From: Apostichopus japonicus | Taxonomy: Eukaryota > Echinodermata > Holothuroidea > Aspidochirotida > Stichopodidae | DNA length: 64,000 bases | Assembly (NCBI RefSeq): GCF_037975245.1 | Contig: NC_092583.1 | Location: forward strand, 6,771,264 to 6,835,263 | Reading direction: 5' to 3' | Part shown: one piece after another, positions 11,851 to 26,880 of the stretch | Position numbering within the stretch: position 1 is the stretch's first letter | How the letters are laid out: every line of letters begins with the position of its first letter | The notes under the pieces: generated by a model | Seen by the model: the letters and a program-made list of their open reading frames with translations, nothing else | Told to the model about the DNA's origin: nothing | The model's database searches: none | Position numbers and translations under genes: made by a program

Positions 11851-14800
11851 CCCCCCCCCCCATCAAACTGGGCTCCTACGCCTATGGTGACTACTACATT
11901 GTTGGTCAGAACAGGTGAATTGTTACACAGACCAACTAAAACGCAGCTTTCGTGTTACAATTATAACAGTAATTTCTGGTAACTATTGTACTAGCAATCC
12001 TCTCGCTACATTGTTGCACGCTATTACAAAATCGTTAAGATTTACAAACAAACTTAAAAATCCAGTCCTTGCAATTCTCCGCTACATCAAAAATATTGTC
12101 AATTCGGTGCACGTACAGGTTTTGTATAGCATATTGTGCTGGAAGTTTTCCACGTATTTTGTTGTGTTTCCCTATCCACTTCCCCGTCCACCACATACAA
12201 TCAAACGCCACGTCACGTGACCGCATAGCTGTTCGACATTAATTTTGTCTACACGTATACCACTGGAGTACAATTCGTTGATAAAAAGGTTTATATTGTA
12301 CGTTTCAATTGTTTTGTTACGGTGATGGGATGTTCCTTACAATCAATAAGTGACACCTTGACCCTAGTTTCCTCCACTATCCCATTTTGATATTACTATG
12401 ATAACATTATAGTGAAAATGTTTTCAAAAGTTATAAAAAACTCCGCCTATTAATATTTAATCACGACATAAGCTAGTTAACATCATCTTGATCGTGAGGA
12501 GAGAAATGTATCTTCCACTTTTGAGACCAGTGCAGAACCTAGTACCTTGACAAGTACCATAATAGGTTATAGTACTACCCAGTGGGATTACGTCAGATTT
12601 CGTTCCTTGAAAGATGCATTCCGTGTGTGGCAAACGGCTATTATCACACAAGAATTCTCTCATTGTGTTCCGTCAAATATTGTCAAACAAAATATAAACA
12701 TAATGTTACCTATGTATGTGTTCTGTCAAATATACGTAGATATAAATGGACTTCCAGGGTGGAAGAGACCAATAATGCATTTAACTACATGTCGCTTATA
12801 TAGTCATTTATTTGCATTTTGACTCATATTTCATAAGTCCAAAACGTTAATACAATGATAGAGAGATAGGGAGATTTAAACAAACATCGCAATGGGAAGT
12901 AAAATGTCGAAACCATTCATACTGTGATAGCAAATAGGTAGATAAAGGTAACCTATAATAACAAAACAAACTAATTAAAGTTCCAGAGTACGGTCTCCTG
13001 TTCGGTGTTACTTTGGTTGCGATCTTAGTTTTTTGTTTTTTAAGATATCAAATCATTGCTACTCACCAAAAGTCCCGCCGTAGATTCATCCAAACGATCT
13101 TCGCCTTTACCCAACCTACCAGAAAGCAAGTATGCGCGAGAAGAACTTACTTCCACAGTTACCCTGGCTTAAAAATAGATGTTGGTAATGATGTCTTCCT
13201 TTGAGAATAAGTGTTAGATTAGAAACCACCAATCAACGAAAGGAATGATATATTAACCACGAGTGGGCGAGTCAAACTTTGGCGTTGCCTCCCTAAAATC
13301 CATATCTCGTAGGACTATATATAGCCTACATTCATACATGCAATGCGGTTCAGTTTATGCGCTATGACCATGCACTTCAGCTGCTCGGTGCGTGCTCAGA
13401 GTCACGACTAGCCAATCAAACTGTCGTGACTTTGTTATGTAGTACCGATTTAAATAACCTGTGCGGGAAACAGAAGGCTGGTAATTAACAAAACTTCCTT
13501 CAAGTTATACTTATGAAGTTATGAACGGAAGGAACGGAACTTCAGCCTACACCTTATTCTGTCACCGTGTGGGCTAAGTGTTCAAAAATGTAAAGTTATA
13601 GGCCTTAGTATAAATGAGCCAGTGCCTTTTTATGCCTATTCATACGGATATAAACATGAGATGTATGAGAGTAATACACGGAGATAAAGAGCCTAGAGGA
13701 GGTTCTAGAACAGTTTGATTCATGTATACTTTTCGGATGAACTGCAAATTATATAGGGCCTATATGATTTGTTTAACAACAGGGAAATAACACATTGGCC
13801 ATAACACTTATATACTAGCGCATTTTAACTAGTTTCTAGCTGTTGTGCCTTAATAAAGTCATTGAAATCTAAACGATGGTACGATTTATATGATCATATT
13901 TCAACGGACGGCTATTATTGTTACATTGCAGTAGTAAAAAGTAAGTATTGAAAGTATTGATATTTTGGTGTTATTATCTTGATATAAGAAGAAAAGCCTC
14001 GTATTTGATGCAATTGGTAACCTTTCCTCTGTAATATTAAAATAAATTTGCAAAAAGATAAGCTAACGTTGGCTATTTCTTTCTCATGTCCAAGTTAAGA
14101 ATTCTTCGTTCGCTTAACAACCAAATTGTCTGACTTTCTGATGACGTCATTTACGATAATTTCAAATCTTGTTGATTTTTGAACTCGACCGGACTGAATG
14201 AGTGCAATATGTATATACTGCCTAGTTCACAAGTACCATTAAGCCAGAACTGATTGGGCTTGGACAACGTAGTCATGTAGCTGTGTCATCCACAGTGTGT
14301 TAGCCCCGTCCTAATGCAATGAGAACGCTGATGACCAGTACGCTAGTTATGCTCTACTGATGACGTCACGTTCATCCTTAAAATGGTTTGTAAAACAGTT
14401 TGGAAACATAACTGTGGAGGATTACCCAGTATTCACATTGAACCAGTATTTACCTCTCTCGCACCCGTCCATTAAAAACGTTAGAAAGGTTTCAACTTAA
14501 TTGTCTAATCAAAATTTATCAATTATAGAATAATATACAGAGGATTATACAAAGTTGCATTTAGTGAGTTTTCTTCAATGCATCGTTGTTTTTTTTTTTG
14601 TTTTTTTTGGGGGAGGGGGGGGGGGTTCCGTTTAAGGTTGCAACCTTTTCTAATAAATATTTTCATGCCATATGTGCGTTAAGTACTTTAAATATATTAT
14701 CACAAAAGCTTTTTACATCGACATAGTTAGACCTTTTATGCTCTTAGTTATATTAAACAATCATCAGCAGTTTCGTTTAAAAAGTACAACAATGCCTTCA

Positions 14801-16088
14801 ATTAAGTATTGTTTTGTTCTTGGTCATATTGTTGCATGGTTTATAATAGTCAATTAACGGTATAATGTTTACACTCTTCACTTTGTGTAAATACGTTAAA
14901 AAAAAACACTTGTAAATCCATTTTTGGAAGATGTACAAGTTTCATTTGTAAAATTGGCCAATTTTAACTTTACTTCGTACATCTAAAACTGACGACTTGT
15001 TCCCGATGTTTTTCTTTCAAGAAACAATCACTTCCATCCGTCAGTTATGTGATTGGTTTTATAGTCATACTCTTACTCGAGTTATTTTATTTTTCGTACT
15101 CGTAGTTATGTGTACTCGTAAAAAAAGAAGATATTTAAGTGTACTCGTGACTATGTACCTGTACTCGTACTGGGGACATTGAGCGGACACAACGAAGTCA
15201 AGATGTTGCAACTCTATTTCCAGACACCCAGACACGAATCAGTACTATGTCTGCCCATTTTCCAATTTTATTATATTTATCAAGGACTCCGCATTTCAGA
15301 CAATATTGTTGACTTACTCTGTTGTAACTATATCGTCATAAACACCTCTCATGACTTTAAGCTTTAACATTCTCGGTAGGGTCTGCTCACAGACACTAAC
15401 TGAGATGACCTTATCCTTCTCGTCTCGTATGGTGTCGTAGGGTTTACTTAGCTGAACCCCAATCCTACAAATAACAGGCGAATCGTTGCGTTAAAAAAGG
15501 GGGGGGGGGGAGAGAGAGAGCTTTACCTTTGTAAATGTACTAAACCACACACTTACGTATATATGTTTACACAAAATGTTGTCCAAGTTGGAATATAGCT
15601 AGGTAGGTCAGAAGGGAGAATTTATATTGATTTATATTTTACTGCCAGTATACGAAAGTTCATAAAATTAACACTGTAAAGTTTACTGACTATTTCATCT
15701 GTTTACTTAATTAATTTCGCAAGCATCCAAATGAGGTTCCTATGTCTTCTTTGCAGACTATATAGATAACATTCTCCGAAAACACTTGAGATATTCAAGC
15801 TTAGCTTAGCTTAGTTAACCTCGTGAAACTGCAGAATGTATTCATACGTTCTTGTTATATTCGCAATAATTTATATGTTCACACAAGAGCGAACCATTCA
15901 GATATGTCTCTGTAACTTTCCCGTTTGTATTAGTGAATTAACTAGGACTCTTTCCAAACTCAAATCAATATTGATAATTGATTCAGTTATTTTATTATAT
16001 TTGTCCAACGTAAAAGATTAATCTCACGCAGAATAATTTTCAACTTTCTAATCCTTTTCAAATTTACAGGAATGCAAAAGTAGTTATT

Positions 16089-16089
16089 A

Positions 16090-16182
<93 letters not shown>
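16089..16182 (+). repeat. TA dinucleotide microsatellite
   Basis: Nearly pure TA repeat ending at the left boundary of the MITE at 16183; the repeat resumes after 16740, so the MITE split it. Confidence 0.95.
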
Positions 16183-16740
16183 CAAGGGCGGCGGAAGCAC
16201 TTTTAATCTGGGGGGGGGGGGCACCGACATCAAAGGGCACTTTGCAGAAATTCGATTGGAAGACAGGAAAATATGCATACTAGCACTGCAATATCCAATG
16301 TGCAAATTGGGAAACAAGGAACAAGTTTTCTTTTGAGACAAAATGAGTCGAAATCATGCTAGTTGCTAATGTAGGAATCTTCCGAATTAGATTTTATTTC
16401 TTGTTAATAATCAATTTTTTCCATTCGAAATAGCTTTGAGTTTGACCCACAGAAATTCATTAAAAGTCAGGGGCGTAGCCAGGATTTGCAAAGTTGTATA
16501 TGCGCGACTATCTGAGCGGAGCGCCACCATCGGTTGGCGCGGAGCGTACAAGAAAATTTTTGGTTTTACAAACCCCTCAGATGGCCGGAAACGGCCCTTC
16601 CCGAGTGTTCATTCTGGTTCCCTGGCCTCTTGCTAACTTGAGACACTCAATTTTTATGTAGAAAAAGGGCACATTTTTAACCTGAGAAAAAGTGGGGGGC
16701 ACGTGCCCCCTGTGCCCCCCCCCCGGTTCCGCCGCCCTTG
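16183..16740. mobile_element. hAT-like MITE (CAAGGGCGGCGGAA family)
   Basis: Perfect 14-bp inverted ends CAAGGGCGGCGGAA at 16183 and 16727-16740. It inserted in a TA repeat, so flanks read TATATATA on both sides and the duplication is not informative alone. It has long G and C runs inside the ends and one core module (about 16488-16605, + strand). It is an inverted relative of 53071-53714. Confidence 0.8.
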
Positions 16741-17369
16741 TATATATATATATATGTGATTGAAACCACTGCAAGCGATTAATTGCGCAATGCACTCTTC
16801 CCTATAAAATGAATCAATGTCAATATTTAATTTCATATCTCAAAAAAGCTAAAACAAAACAGCTGCGAAACTGAACTTTGCACCAACGTGTTTCCATTTA
16901 CGAGCCCTATATTATATGCTGAGAAGATAGTTAGTTCAGCTAACATAGAACCCGGGCACCAACGCGATACCCCTTCATTCCAAGCCCCTTGCATCGGGTA
17001 TCTGTCCATGTGATATGAAGATTGTTTGCCAAGTGCAATATCACAATTCTTATGAAAGAATACATACTGTTTAAGAAATGTCACCCAAGATATAGCCTGG
17101 TCATGAAACCGAACCATCTTCATACACTATTAACACCTGTCCCTTTACATTGGTACTGTGACGATCATGAAGAAGCTAAGTCAATTGAATATTTTTACAT
17201 TACTTCTGTTAATATTCAAAAAAAGCAATCTATGGTTGTACTTGATAAAGACGATAAACAAATCTAAGAGAAGATGGGTGGAAGTTTAAAAAATAATCCG
17301 AGGGTAAACATCTGGACTTCAATGCTGGATTAGCCATACTTTAGTCTGGATATGCATGTGCAAATATTC
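16741..17369. other. no gene recognised
   Basis: Resumption of the TA repeat split by the 16183 MITE, then AT-rich sequence up to the minisatellite. Confidence 0.35.
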
Positions 17370-18000
17370 CCGGCGAGGTGTATGTGTTTTAATATTCTCT
17401 GAGAAGTGTATGTATTTTATGTTTAATAGTCTATGAGAGGTGTATGTGTTTATCTTTAATATTCTCTGAGAGGTGTAAGTGTTTTAATTTTCTCTGAAAG
17501 GTATATGTGTTTTATGTTTAATATTCTATGAGAGGTGTATGTGTTTTATGTTTTAATATTCTATGAGAGGTGTATGTGTTTTATGTTTTAATATTCTCTG
17601 AGAGGTGTATGTGTTTTATGTTTAACATTCTCTGAGAGGTGTGTGCGTGTTTTATGTTTAACATTCTCTGAGAGGTGTATGTGTTTTATGCTTAACATTC
17701 TCTGAGAGGTGTATCTGTTTTATGTTTAATATTCTCTGAGAGGTGTATGTGTTTTATGTTTATATTCTCTGAGAGGTGTATGTGTTTTATGTTCATTATT
17801 CTCTGAGAGGTGTATGTGTTTTATGTTTAATATTCTTTGAGAGGTGTATGTGTTTATCTTTAATATTCTATGAGAGGTGTATGTGTTTTATGTTTTAATA
17901 TTCTCTGAGAGGTGTATGTGTTTTATGTTTAATATTCTCTGAGAGGTGTATGTGTTTTATGTTTTATACTGTTTGTGAGGTGTATGTGTTTTATGTTTAG
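17370..18000 (+). repeat. minisatellite, about 32-bp unit, about 20 copies
   Basis: Tandem units of ATTCTCTGAGAGGTGTATGT followed by GTTTTATGTTTA, with small indels and substitutions between copies. Flanking DNA is unrelated. No coding frame. Confidence 0.92.
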
Positions 18001-18876
18001 GTCTCTATCTCGTCTCTTGCAATAAACTCTTTGAACAATGTTTATTACACGCGTGACAAGTATCCAACTATTGAATAGATAACAATGATAGCCACGTGAC
18101 TATGTTATCGTACCGATGACTTCATCATCCAGAATACTAAATATTAATTACAATAAAGGGATTTGCAACACAATTCGATAAAACAACATTACAAACAAGA
18201 ATGTATTGTACGAAGAAAGACATTGCTTGCAGAGATATACAGGATACGTTGATATTGAACCTCAAAGGATATATACCAAAGAAACGAAAGAATATGAAAT
18301 AAAAGGAAATGCGTTCGTGGAAAGTTATGTTTCATTTCCTTCTTTGTTTTCACGTTACAATTTGCAGGAACCGTAGTGACTTGCTAAAATATTCAATCGA
18401 AAGAAAAGGGGGAGATAGGTTCGAGAACCATTCTTTTCGACCATTCACCTAAGTCGCACCCCCCCCCCCTTCCATTCTCCCACACCCACCACTTCCGGTC
18501 TGTCTATTATTAGGTATTCACGTGAACGAGAAGATGTCACGATTACTTCAATATCTCAGCAAGACGGGTTTACATAGATAGGAAAAGATGATGTCGTAAT
18601 ATAGGTATACTGCATGCAAGTAGGTGGTTATGCGGTAATGGGGTAATGCAGTAATGCGGTATTGGATTGGGAGAAGTTACCGATGTCTCTTTCCTTCTTG
18701 TTTCAGTATCTTCTTTTATATGAAGAAATGTCATGAACTTGTGACAACATTCCATGGCGATTGTGGGTAACAGAGGGTCATGGACAGTGTTTGCCTTGTC
18801 AAAAAGACTTGAAACGTCCGATTGGAAAAATTAAAACCACACCTTGAACTGTTTCAATCCTTTCAATATCAACACA
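18001..18876. other. no gene recognised
   Basis: Between the 32-bp minisatellite and the CAT tract; includes a GTAATG-rich short repeat near 18625-18665. No gene. Confidence 0.35.
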
Positions 18877-19207
<331 letters not shown>

Positions 19208-21829
19208 AAATGAAAGGGGTTGCGAAGTGTTCAAAACATCAATGAACTGTTGTATATTCCTATAATTCAACTGCCCATAGTGTTGCATTAAAGATTTGGA
19301 TATAAAATTGAAATAAATACAACACGTTTATTCACCATTGTTCATCCCTGTTGTCACGCTTGTTTACTTCAAGAACTATTCCTTGGACCATTTCTTTCTT
19401 ATTTGTTGTATCCATTTTTTCTTTACCTGTTATATTTTTTATTAGTTTATACCTGTCATAATTTTCTTCTTAGGTTCTGCAATGTATAGAGGGCGAGTTT
19501 ATGTGCATAATGTCCCTCTACGCTTTCTTTTAATAGAATATAAAAATCACCTGCCTAATTTGCATTATCGCATTTAATACCCTTTCGTAATGAAATAAAA
19601 ATAAAATCACATGAATATAAGTAAACACATTTCGCCGCTGGTATTGAGTTATTGGAAGAAACATAAAGGGGACGTAAATATACAAACGACAGTCACCATG
19701 TTTTCCAACGTTGAAATATATACGTATCGCCTATATTACATATGTAGCCCAGTCATCCACGGCTACATGGGACCGACAAAATGTCTGCACGTATTCTCGG
19801 TCGAGATCTGAATTTGTAATCTTTCGAGGCAGAACAGAGCCCTAAATTTGAACATCCGTTAGGGTCGTCATGTGGCATATGACGGAGCAAGCCTTCATAC
19901 GAACCGAGCTGTTTGTAAATTACAGCGGTAATATGACCAATTAGAGAAAGGTCTATGACATCATCTTATAGTTTATGAACACCTCTACTGCGACAAACGT
20001 CAACTTGAACAGTTCAACGTACTAACTCTTTACTGGAACTTGATATGAACTATATATGAAGCAGGCAATTGCTAAAATGACTACAATGTTGCAAAATCTG
20101 CAACACCCTACTTATTAAGCATTGTTTTGCACAGCTTTAGAAATCTGTTTACATGGTCCTCATAACGTGGGAACAATGTTTGTATGAACAAGTTTATATA
20201 AGTGAGCATTTGACTTGCCATAGTCGATTGTTAACATGCTCTTTTAGAACTTCGAACTTTTAGAAAATTGTAAATTTGTAAAAAATATATATATATGAAA
20301 TTTGTCCCATTTTATGAATTAGAAATGTCCCTTTTTGTTAAAGTAACCTCTTTTCCATTTTAAGAGCAAAAGTGCCCTTATTTATTTTAAAACTAAACTG
20401 TAATTAGAAAATGCCCTTTTTGTTCAAAATTTAAACAAATAATTAAAATGCGTCCTTTAAGAAGGGCCCTTTTGTTTAGAAGTATGTAAAACTATAATTA
20501 GGCAGTGCCCTTCGTTGCAAAAAACAAGTAATAAAAAAAAAGTCGGTTTGCTGTAGAAAAATTAATATACTGGAAATTTGTGGTACAGAAAGCAAAATGG
20601 GTCATCTTCCGGGACGTTTTGTGGTGATTTTTATTGCAAAATACTCACTCATATTTATTTATTTATATATATATATATATATAGCCTATATGTATAGCCT
20701 ATATATACATTTTGTTTACATTTTATCTCTTCAAGAAATAAAGAGAATGAAAGCCTCTGTATAAACTTGTTCCCTTATTGTTTTGACAATTCACTTTCAG
20801 TTCAGCTCAGCCACTTGTGGACTTGATTAATCAATGGAAACTTGATGGCGTGATTGGTTGGTGTCTTTGCAATGAATGAATATTCAATATTCAATATTTA
20901 ATCTAATTATAGGAAAGACACATTAATATGTGGGTAATGGCTTTTAATTTTAACTTTGGTTACAAGTAATAAATAAAGGCAATCTTAGCAATTACGAGTA
21001 TATGATGACAGTTTTTGGGAAGATATTGCTAGCCTATAATAGGTCAGACATTTTGACAACTGCTAACTGTTGACCTCACTGGAAGTAAATAATTAAGCTG
21101 TTTTGAAACCATGGTAACAGGCTTGAAATTACAAAATTAGAAACTTCATAAGAATCATGAGGTTCCTGTGCTTAGAGTAAATTTTTTCAACGTGTTGGTC
21201 TACAGAATACTGAATTCATTGGAAAAACACGTCCCTGAATTCAAGGTAGAATAGAGTATCAAAGTTGTCCGTGACGTCATTGCGCTATTAACGTCATCCT
21301 TTCGAGGAGACTATACATGAATAAGCGTTCTTTTACTAATGTCCTACCTTGACTTATATCGTTTCCTCTTTAATTATTTCTTTATTTCTTTTAACTGCTA
21401 AGTATGCCAAGAGACTATGAATAACAGCAATCGCAACTACACACAGAGAATACCTTAGTGAATACCTTAGCCCCGCTGAAAGGTTGAATCCACCCATAAC
21501 TCCCCTCCTCATCTCTAAGTTGAAACGTTGTGATAAGGTTTCGAATTTGAACTGAATTGTGTTCTCCTGCGAGTGTCACCACACACTGAACATTCAGACG
21601 AAGCCTCCCACCCCCCCCCCCCCCGACAGATTGATTCGATCTGGTAAAGGCAGAACTTAAAGACTTTCCGCTGAAAATGTAAATCATATATATTCATAGC
21701 CTAGTTTCATAAATTGAGCATTGAAGTCAAATTTCAAACGTTTGCAAAAGTTTTATGAAATATATTTTTTCCACCTCTGGTTACATTTAGGCTAAATGTA
21801 ATTGTTACAAAATGAAGCACCATAAAATC
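19208..21829. other. no gene recognised
   Basis: AT-rich, with a TGCCCTTTT-like loosely repeated stretch at about 20300-20540 and short TA repeats at 20290 and 20660. No exon supported. Confidence 0.35.
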
Positions 21830-23010
21830 TGCTTTAATATAAAGTCCGCGAGAATCAATCATATTAACCAATGCAGCACCACGTATCCAAGTGACTTTAT
21901 CGTAGACTGCGCCGTGCCATTATGTGCCACTGTTGTAATTTTAGTATTCTAACAATAGTTAAAGGGGAGGGGGTGGATGGAAAAGGGTGACAGTACCGAA
22001 CAAAGGTGTAGCATTTTGTTCCTCTAAATACACCGGATGGAGAAACCATGATGTGCGTCTAAATTGATTAAACCCAAACCATATTATTAATATCAACAGG
22101 AAATATCATTGTATGTAGATTAGAGCTTCCTGATCTTTGAATAAATCAATGATTGAAAACTATCGAGTTTTTATTAGTAAAGTAAAAAGACAAGAAATAT
22201 CGATGGCTGTAAATGTTCTGTTTTTACCGCTATCGCTATAGCTCGATACTTGATTAGGTCAACTGACATTAGAAGATTCGTTATAACAGAGACATACGAA
22301 CATGTTAATATGCATACACAGACATGCAGGTACTATAGGCTATGTTTCAGCCAGACACGAGAGAGTTGAACAGACAGACAGACAGATACACCAAAATCAA
22401 TGGAATCAACCGACAGATCTACAGAAGAACAAACAGTGTACAGACAACCGACTATGAGACTCACGAATCGAGACACAATGACGGACTTACGAAATGACAC
22501 AAGATACAAACATATACTAAACAATACGACGTGTGGTTGTAATAGAAAAAACAAATCTATATAGGAGGAATTTGGACAACATTCATCCATTCATTTACTT
22601 TAATTTTGATTTTGTGCATTACTGTAACCAAAAATACCATCTGGTTTGGGGTTTTAGAGATGATTTTCAATTCGAAGTTTAACGAAGCAATCATTGACAA
22701 ATTCAGGAACCGAGCAAGCAACAATTTCTCTTTAATACAATACAACTTTATAGTATTGGTTGATTTTTTTCTGTTGGATATATGGTTTAAATAGGGCATG
22801 TCGACGTTATACTGTACGTTCATCACACAATTCAAGTCACGGTGTTTTGTAGAAACGTTCACAAGTTTAGAGGTGTTTCATACACTGAATAATATCGGAG
22901 AACGATTTTGGAATACTCCCGTCGCTACATAGAATAATATTGGTCACCCTTTCCTTCCATTTACCCTCTTGGAACCCCCTCTACCCCCCTCACTCTTTAA
23001 CGAAAACTTT

Positions 23011-24929
23011 CTAAGACAAGCGTGGCAAGTTACCACGCCTGTCTGGGACTTCAGATCTGATGCTGAAATCGATCCCATCACTGGCAATACGTTTGAACTT
23101 AAGGCGGCGGCTACGATAGTTTTGAGAGCGCGGTTGTGCGGGAGGGCGTGGCATTGGTCCATTTACAGGCGGCAGAATATTGTTACTTGTGTTGTCTTTA
23201 TTTGCTTGAATTGAAACTGGAGGCAAAACGTCCATCTGATTTGGTGTACTGATGATAGATCTTCGCACACTGGTTCTAGTGGGTGCTACTGGTATGCGTG
23301 GACGATAAGTGTGGCTTAAATTATCCACTGGATTTGTGTTGCCAGTTGATGAAATAAATATCACGTGACTTGTTTCGATTGGTTGGTCACGATATGACGG
23401 CATCGGAGGCGGTCGTGAGGGAAGGAAAGGTAACTTATTCCTTCGCATGGCCTTCAGTGCTTTCCCATTGGTACTGCAGCTGGTGTCGTGTGTAGCAGTT
23501 GATAACTGTAAAAGAGATTTAAAAAAATAACTATGTGATATAACACTTCAGCAATCACAAGGGGGTGTGCATATGACCTGCAAGTCTCTAGTCTTTATAG
23601 TCGGCTTGAACAATATAGGTAACCAATCACGTAATATTCGTCGTATTTCTCCTGTCTAAGAAGACAGATTCTATTATAAATATAATAATAATTATCGAAC
23701 TAGCGCCTCCTGTTAGCATCTTCATAGTAAATCGATAGAGGCTAAATAAAGCTAAACATTAAAAGAAAACATTTAAAGGTTGACTTTAAGCAGAATTTTG
23801 ATCCTGATACTTCATAGTACAAGAACAAAGTAACATTTGAGTGCTAGTAATATTTCCACAGCTGTTTCATTTTTTTCCCTAAATTATTCAGCTCTAAAAT
23901 CTGGCACATGTCTAGACTACTCCTTATGCAAAAAAAAATCATGACGTTGGCCCCTCTGGGCAGTCCTAAATGTTAATTTAATCAATTGTTTTATAAATAA
24001 CAATAACTTCACCAATACATGTTATTTTAACTTCATGTGAACAACAGATCACACTTAGATGACATTCAATACTATATTTGTCCTTAAATTTATAATGTAA
24101 TTGTAAAGGCATGTCATTTGAGGTCATACAACTGTCATATTTCTGAAACATATTTCGTGTGGGGTCTGAGGAACTGATCTAATGGTTCAGTTTGTGTTAG
24201 ATTCAGTGGTCCAGCCACATTAACTGATGATCCTCAGATGTTAGATTGGATATTTCTAAAAACTTGAAATGTGGTGTATGAAGTAGGACCTGTACTGATA
24301 GAGTATTTGTTTTTGATGGCCATAAATATATAAAAATTAATTTTGTGCCTAACGTTGCCATTTAATTCAGTATAGGCGTTAAACTGGATCCGAATATTAA
24401 CATTAGTTTTTGGATATTTTCTAATTTGTCAGTTCGGTAGATCTATATTCACTGATGGCATGAGGTAAAGAAAGGATGGAACATTAAACTACAAGAAGTG
24501 AGATGGTATTCCAAAATGTTTGACGCAACTTACTATTGGCCGTCCACGTGAGTTGTAAGGTCTGCGTCCACAGACACTATTGGTTATTTCTCTGTCCAAT
24601 CTTAGAGGAGAAATGTTCAGCAGGGGTGATTCTACTTCCTGTATGTCTTCTTCAACTACTTCCGGGGCGTGGTCTAAGTCATCGCCCTCCCTGTTGAGCA
24701 AAGACACCACCACTCTGGTTGATGCATGATGCAACCTTGATGCCGTCTACAGGTGAAGGCAGGAGTACAGGTAATGAAAGCCGTGCTGTGATTGGTCTGG
24801 CCTTGTGAGATTGGTCAAGATGATTGGACATCTCATAAATACGTTCCTGACTAATGAGGACTGGAAATCCAGAAAAGCGGTTTCTTGGTTCCATTGGCAG
24901 CTGAATCAATCGATTAGACATTCTCAAGT
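23011..24929 (-). pseudogene. unrecognised Pro/Arg/Ser-rich protein gene, left copy
   Basis: Two coding exons on the minus strand: 24929-24534 (ATG at 24921, start MSNRLIQLPMEPRNRFSGF) and 23515-23011 (stop TAG). They are joined by a GTAAGT/TACAG intron of about 1.0 kb. A noncoding first exon probably ends at the GGTAAGTATTTG donor near 25406. The second exon encodes a basic, proline-rich region (FLPSRPPPMPSYRDQP, then repeated Arg/Ser/Pro/Asn) with no domain I recognise. The first exon hits TGA at 24679-24681 because two single bases present in the right copy are missing. With a net two bases restored the splice phase works, so the gene was intact until recently, or the assembly has errors. 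Confidence 0.6.
23939..24440 (+). repeat. dispersed repeat family 3, copy in left-arm intron
   Basis: Aligns by eye with 31436-31910 and 60926-61330. Each has a TGACGT block, a CATGACATTCAA-like or GATGACATTCAA block, TCATTTGAG/TCATCTGGGG, GAGGAACTG or GAAGAACTG, and GTCCAG/GTCGAGTCAC. It sits in the intron of the left gene copy and is absent from the right copy. Confidence 0.65.
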
Positions 24930-25406
24930 CTGAGAGTTAGAGGAAAAATATGGCAGTGTGAAAAGGAAACGATGTATTAAGTAATAGAAATATTAAAATT
25001 CCTTTCCCAAAATCGAAATTCATTGATTTATATATATATGAGTACACATATTCCTATTAAAACCATGTTGTTTGTGTTGTCGGGTCTGCAAGCAAAAATA
25101 ACGGTACTACGTGTCTTCTTGTAGTGAATAAGATATATTGCACATGAAGAAAAGATATGAGCGGTCAATTCAGATTAGATACTTAATACATTTCACTTCA
25201 GATTAGATACTTAATACATTTCATTTCAGATATTAGAACATAAGTGAAGAAATACTTTATACAGTATTTTCAACTACTCGTAGATTATTAAGAATACTTT
25301 AAGAAAATAAAAAAACTCAACTTTGGTACACCAACAAGTAAACTTATAAAGGAACACCACAGTATACGTGTCAGAGAATAATGCGAAACATTGGCAAATA
25401 CTTACC

Positions 25407-26880
25407 GGTGATTTTTAGTAACTTTTCTGGCAAGTAAGTAAACCTCTAGTCGGCAGTAAACGTTCGCTGTTGCTTGTATGTGTAACAACGTCTCAAAGTG
25501 TACCAGTGCATGATAGTTCTTTGTGACGACATTTTATCGAAAGCGTGCATGCCACGCACATAAGTCGCGTTGATGTAGTTGGCTTTAACCTAACGAGGTG
25601 GGCTTGACGTGTGAAACAGGAATGAGACGCAAAGTATTAACTGCGCGCGTAGTGCACTGAGTGTGCTTGGTTACCGAACATACTCAGTGATATGACAACC
25701 TGGAGTATTAGGTCCATAAATTAATTATAACTGCACTAGACTAGTTAAACATTATGATTATAACGACACTGGGCTAACTAATTAATGTTTATTAGTCATG
25801 GCATTATGTACACCAACAATCTGCCAAAAGGGCATTTGCGTCCATGCGCTAAGGCACTCAGCATGTATACAGCCAGTCCTATATTCGATCGAATTTCACT
25901 TTAATGATCACTTTGAGATTATTGGTTACTAAAATGTCGCTCATTATATTTAAGTTAATGGGGTGAAAGAATGCTGATATATCGCTTGAATTAGGTTCAC
26001 TAACACTTCGCTTTGTGGCGGTTATATATTGCGGTCGACAAAGCGTTATGGTGACTCGAAGTCAGTCGCAAAGGCAATTAATTGGGATGTTCCGGTATGG
26101 TTCTCCATCCATTCTTTCCTAGATCCATATATTTGTTAACAACACTAATTTCCTGCCATTAATTCCAAATTAACATAACAATACTCCTTGTTTTATCCCA
26201 CTGTTCGGTTCCTTACATTATCTGTTCTTCTAAAAACAAACTTTCGGTTGCCACCATATAGAAATACGACAAGGGCAGTTTCACGAAATAAATAGCCAAG
26301 TCAAACGAATACCCACGCATATACGCGCAAGTTGGCTTCTGTATTAAGGATATACGAACACGCTGCAAGCAATCATATTGCCAAAACCGTGCGTGTCGGA
26401 CGCGCGTATTTTGGCTTTATGTGTTTGAGTATAGGTAGTATAGAAGTCATCACTTAAGCGTCTTAGTAAGTAGTAGTAAGTTGAGTCTCGTCTATCCGAC
26501 ATGCTCAGTGATTAAACTCCGCCACGTATCACGATCTTGCGTCTTCGTTGCTATAAACAATCTTTGCTTTGATACACACCTTTCTGTATAGGTCTATTCA
26601 ATGTTGCCATTCCACTGGGTACTTTCTGAAGACGAAAACACGCTTAGTGCATTAAGCGCGCGTTCGCGATTCCTATTTCAATTATCGAACGTTATAGAAA
26701 GGCCCACTGCATCGACGCAACTTATCCGCGCGATGGGCATTCACGCTTCCGATAAAATCGTCACAGATAACTATGTTATACATTGGTGCAGTGAGACCTT
26801 ACTGCACAAACATACGACAGTGTATACTTCTAGTATAACAAGAAGTTGAATAACTTGCAAGAACTTCGTTTAGAAATTTC
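25407..26880. promoter_or_regulatory. putative divergent promoter region between the inverted gene copies
   Basis: The two gene copies point away from each other from this interval. Each outer edge has a GGTAAGTATTTG splice donor (near 25406 on -, 26881 on +), suggesting noncoding first exons starting inside. The innermost 0.9 kb is not obviously symmetrical. No TATA box at a defensible start was chosen. Confidence 0.35.

Larger units (their letters stand above)
10876..16088. other. long gene desert
   Basis: Five kilobases with two simple repeats (11.1 and 11.8 kb), a T/G homopolymer tract near 14590-14630, a G run with GA repeats near 15500, and no supported gene. Confidence 0.4.
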
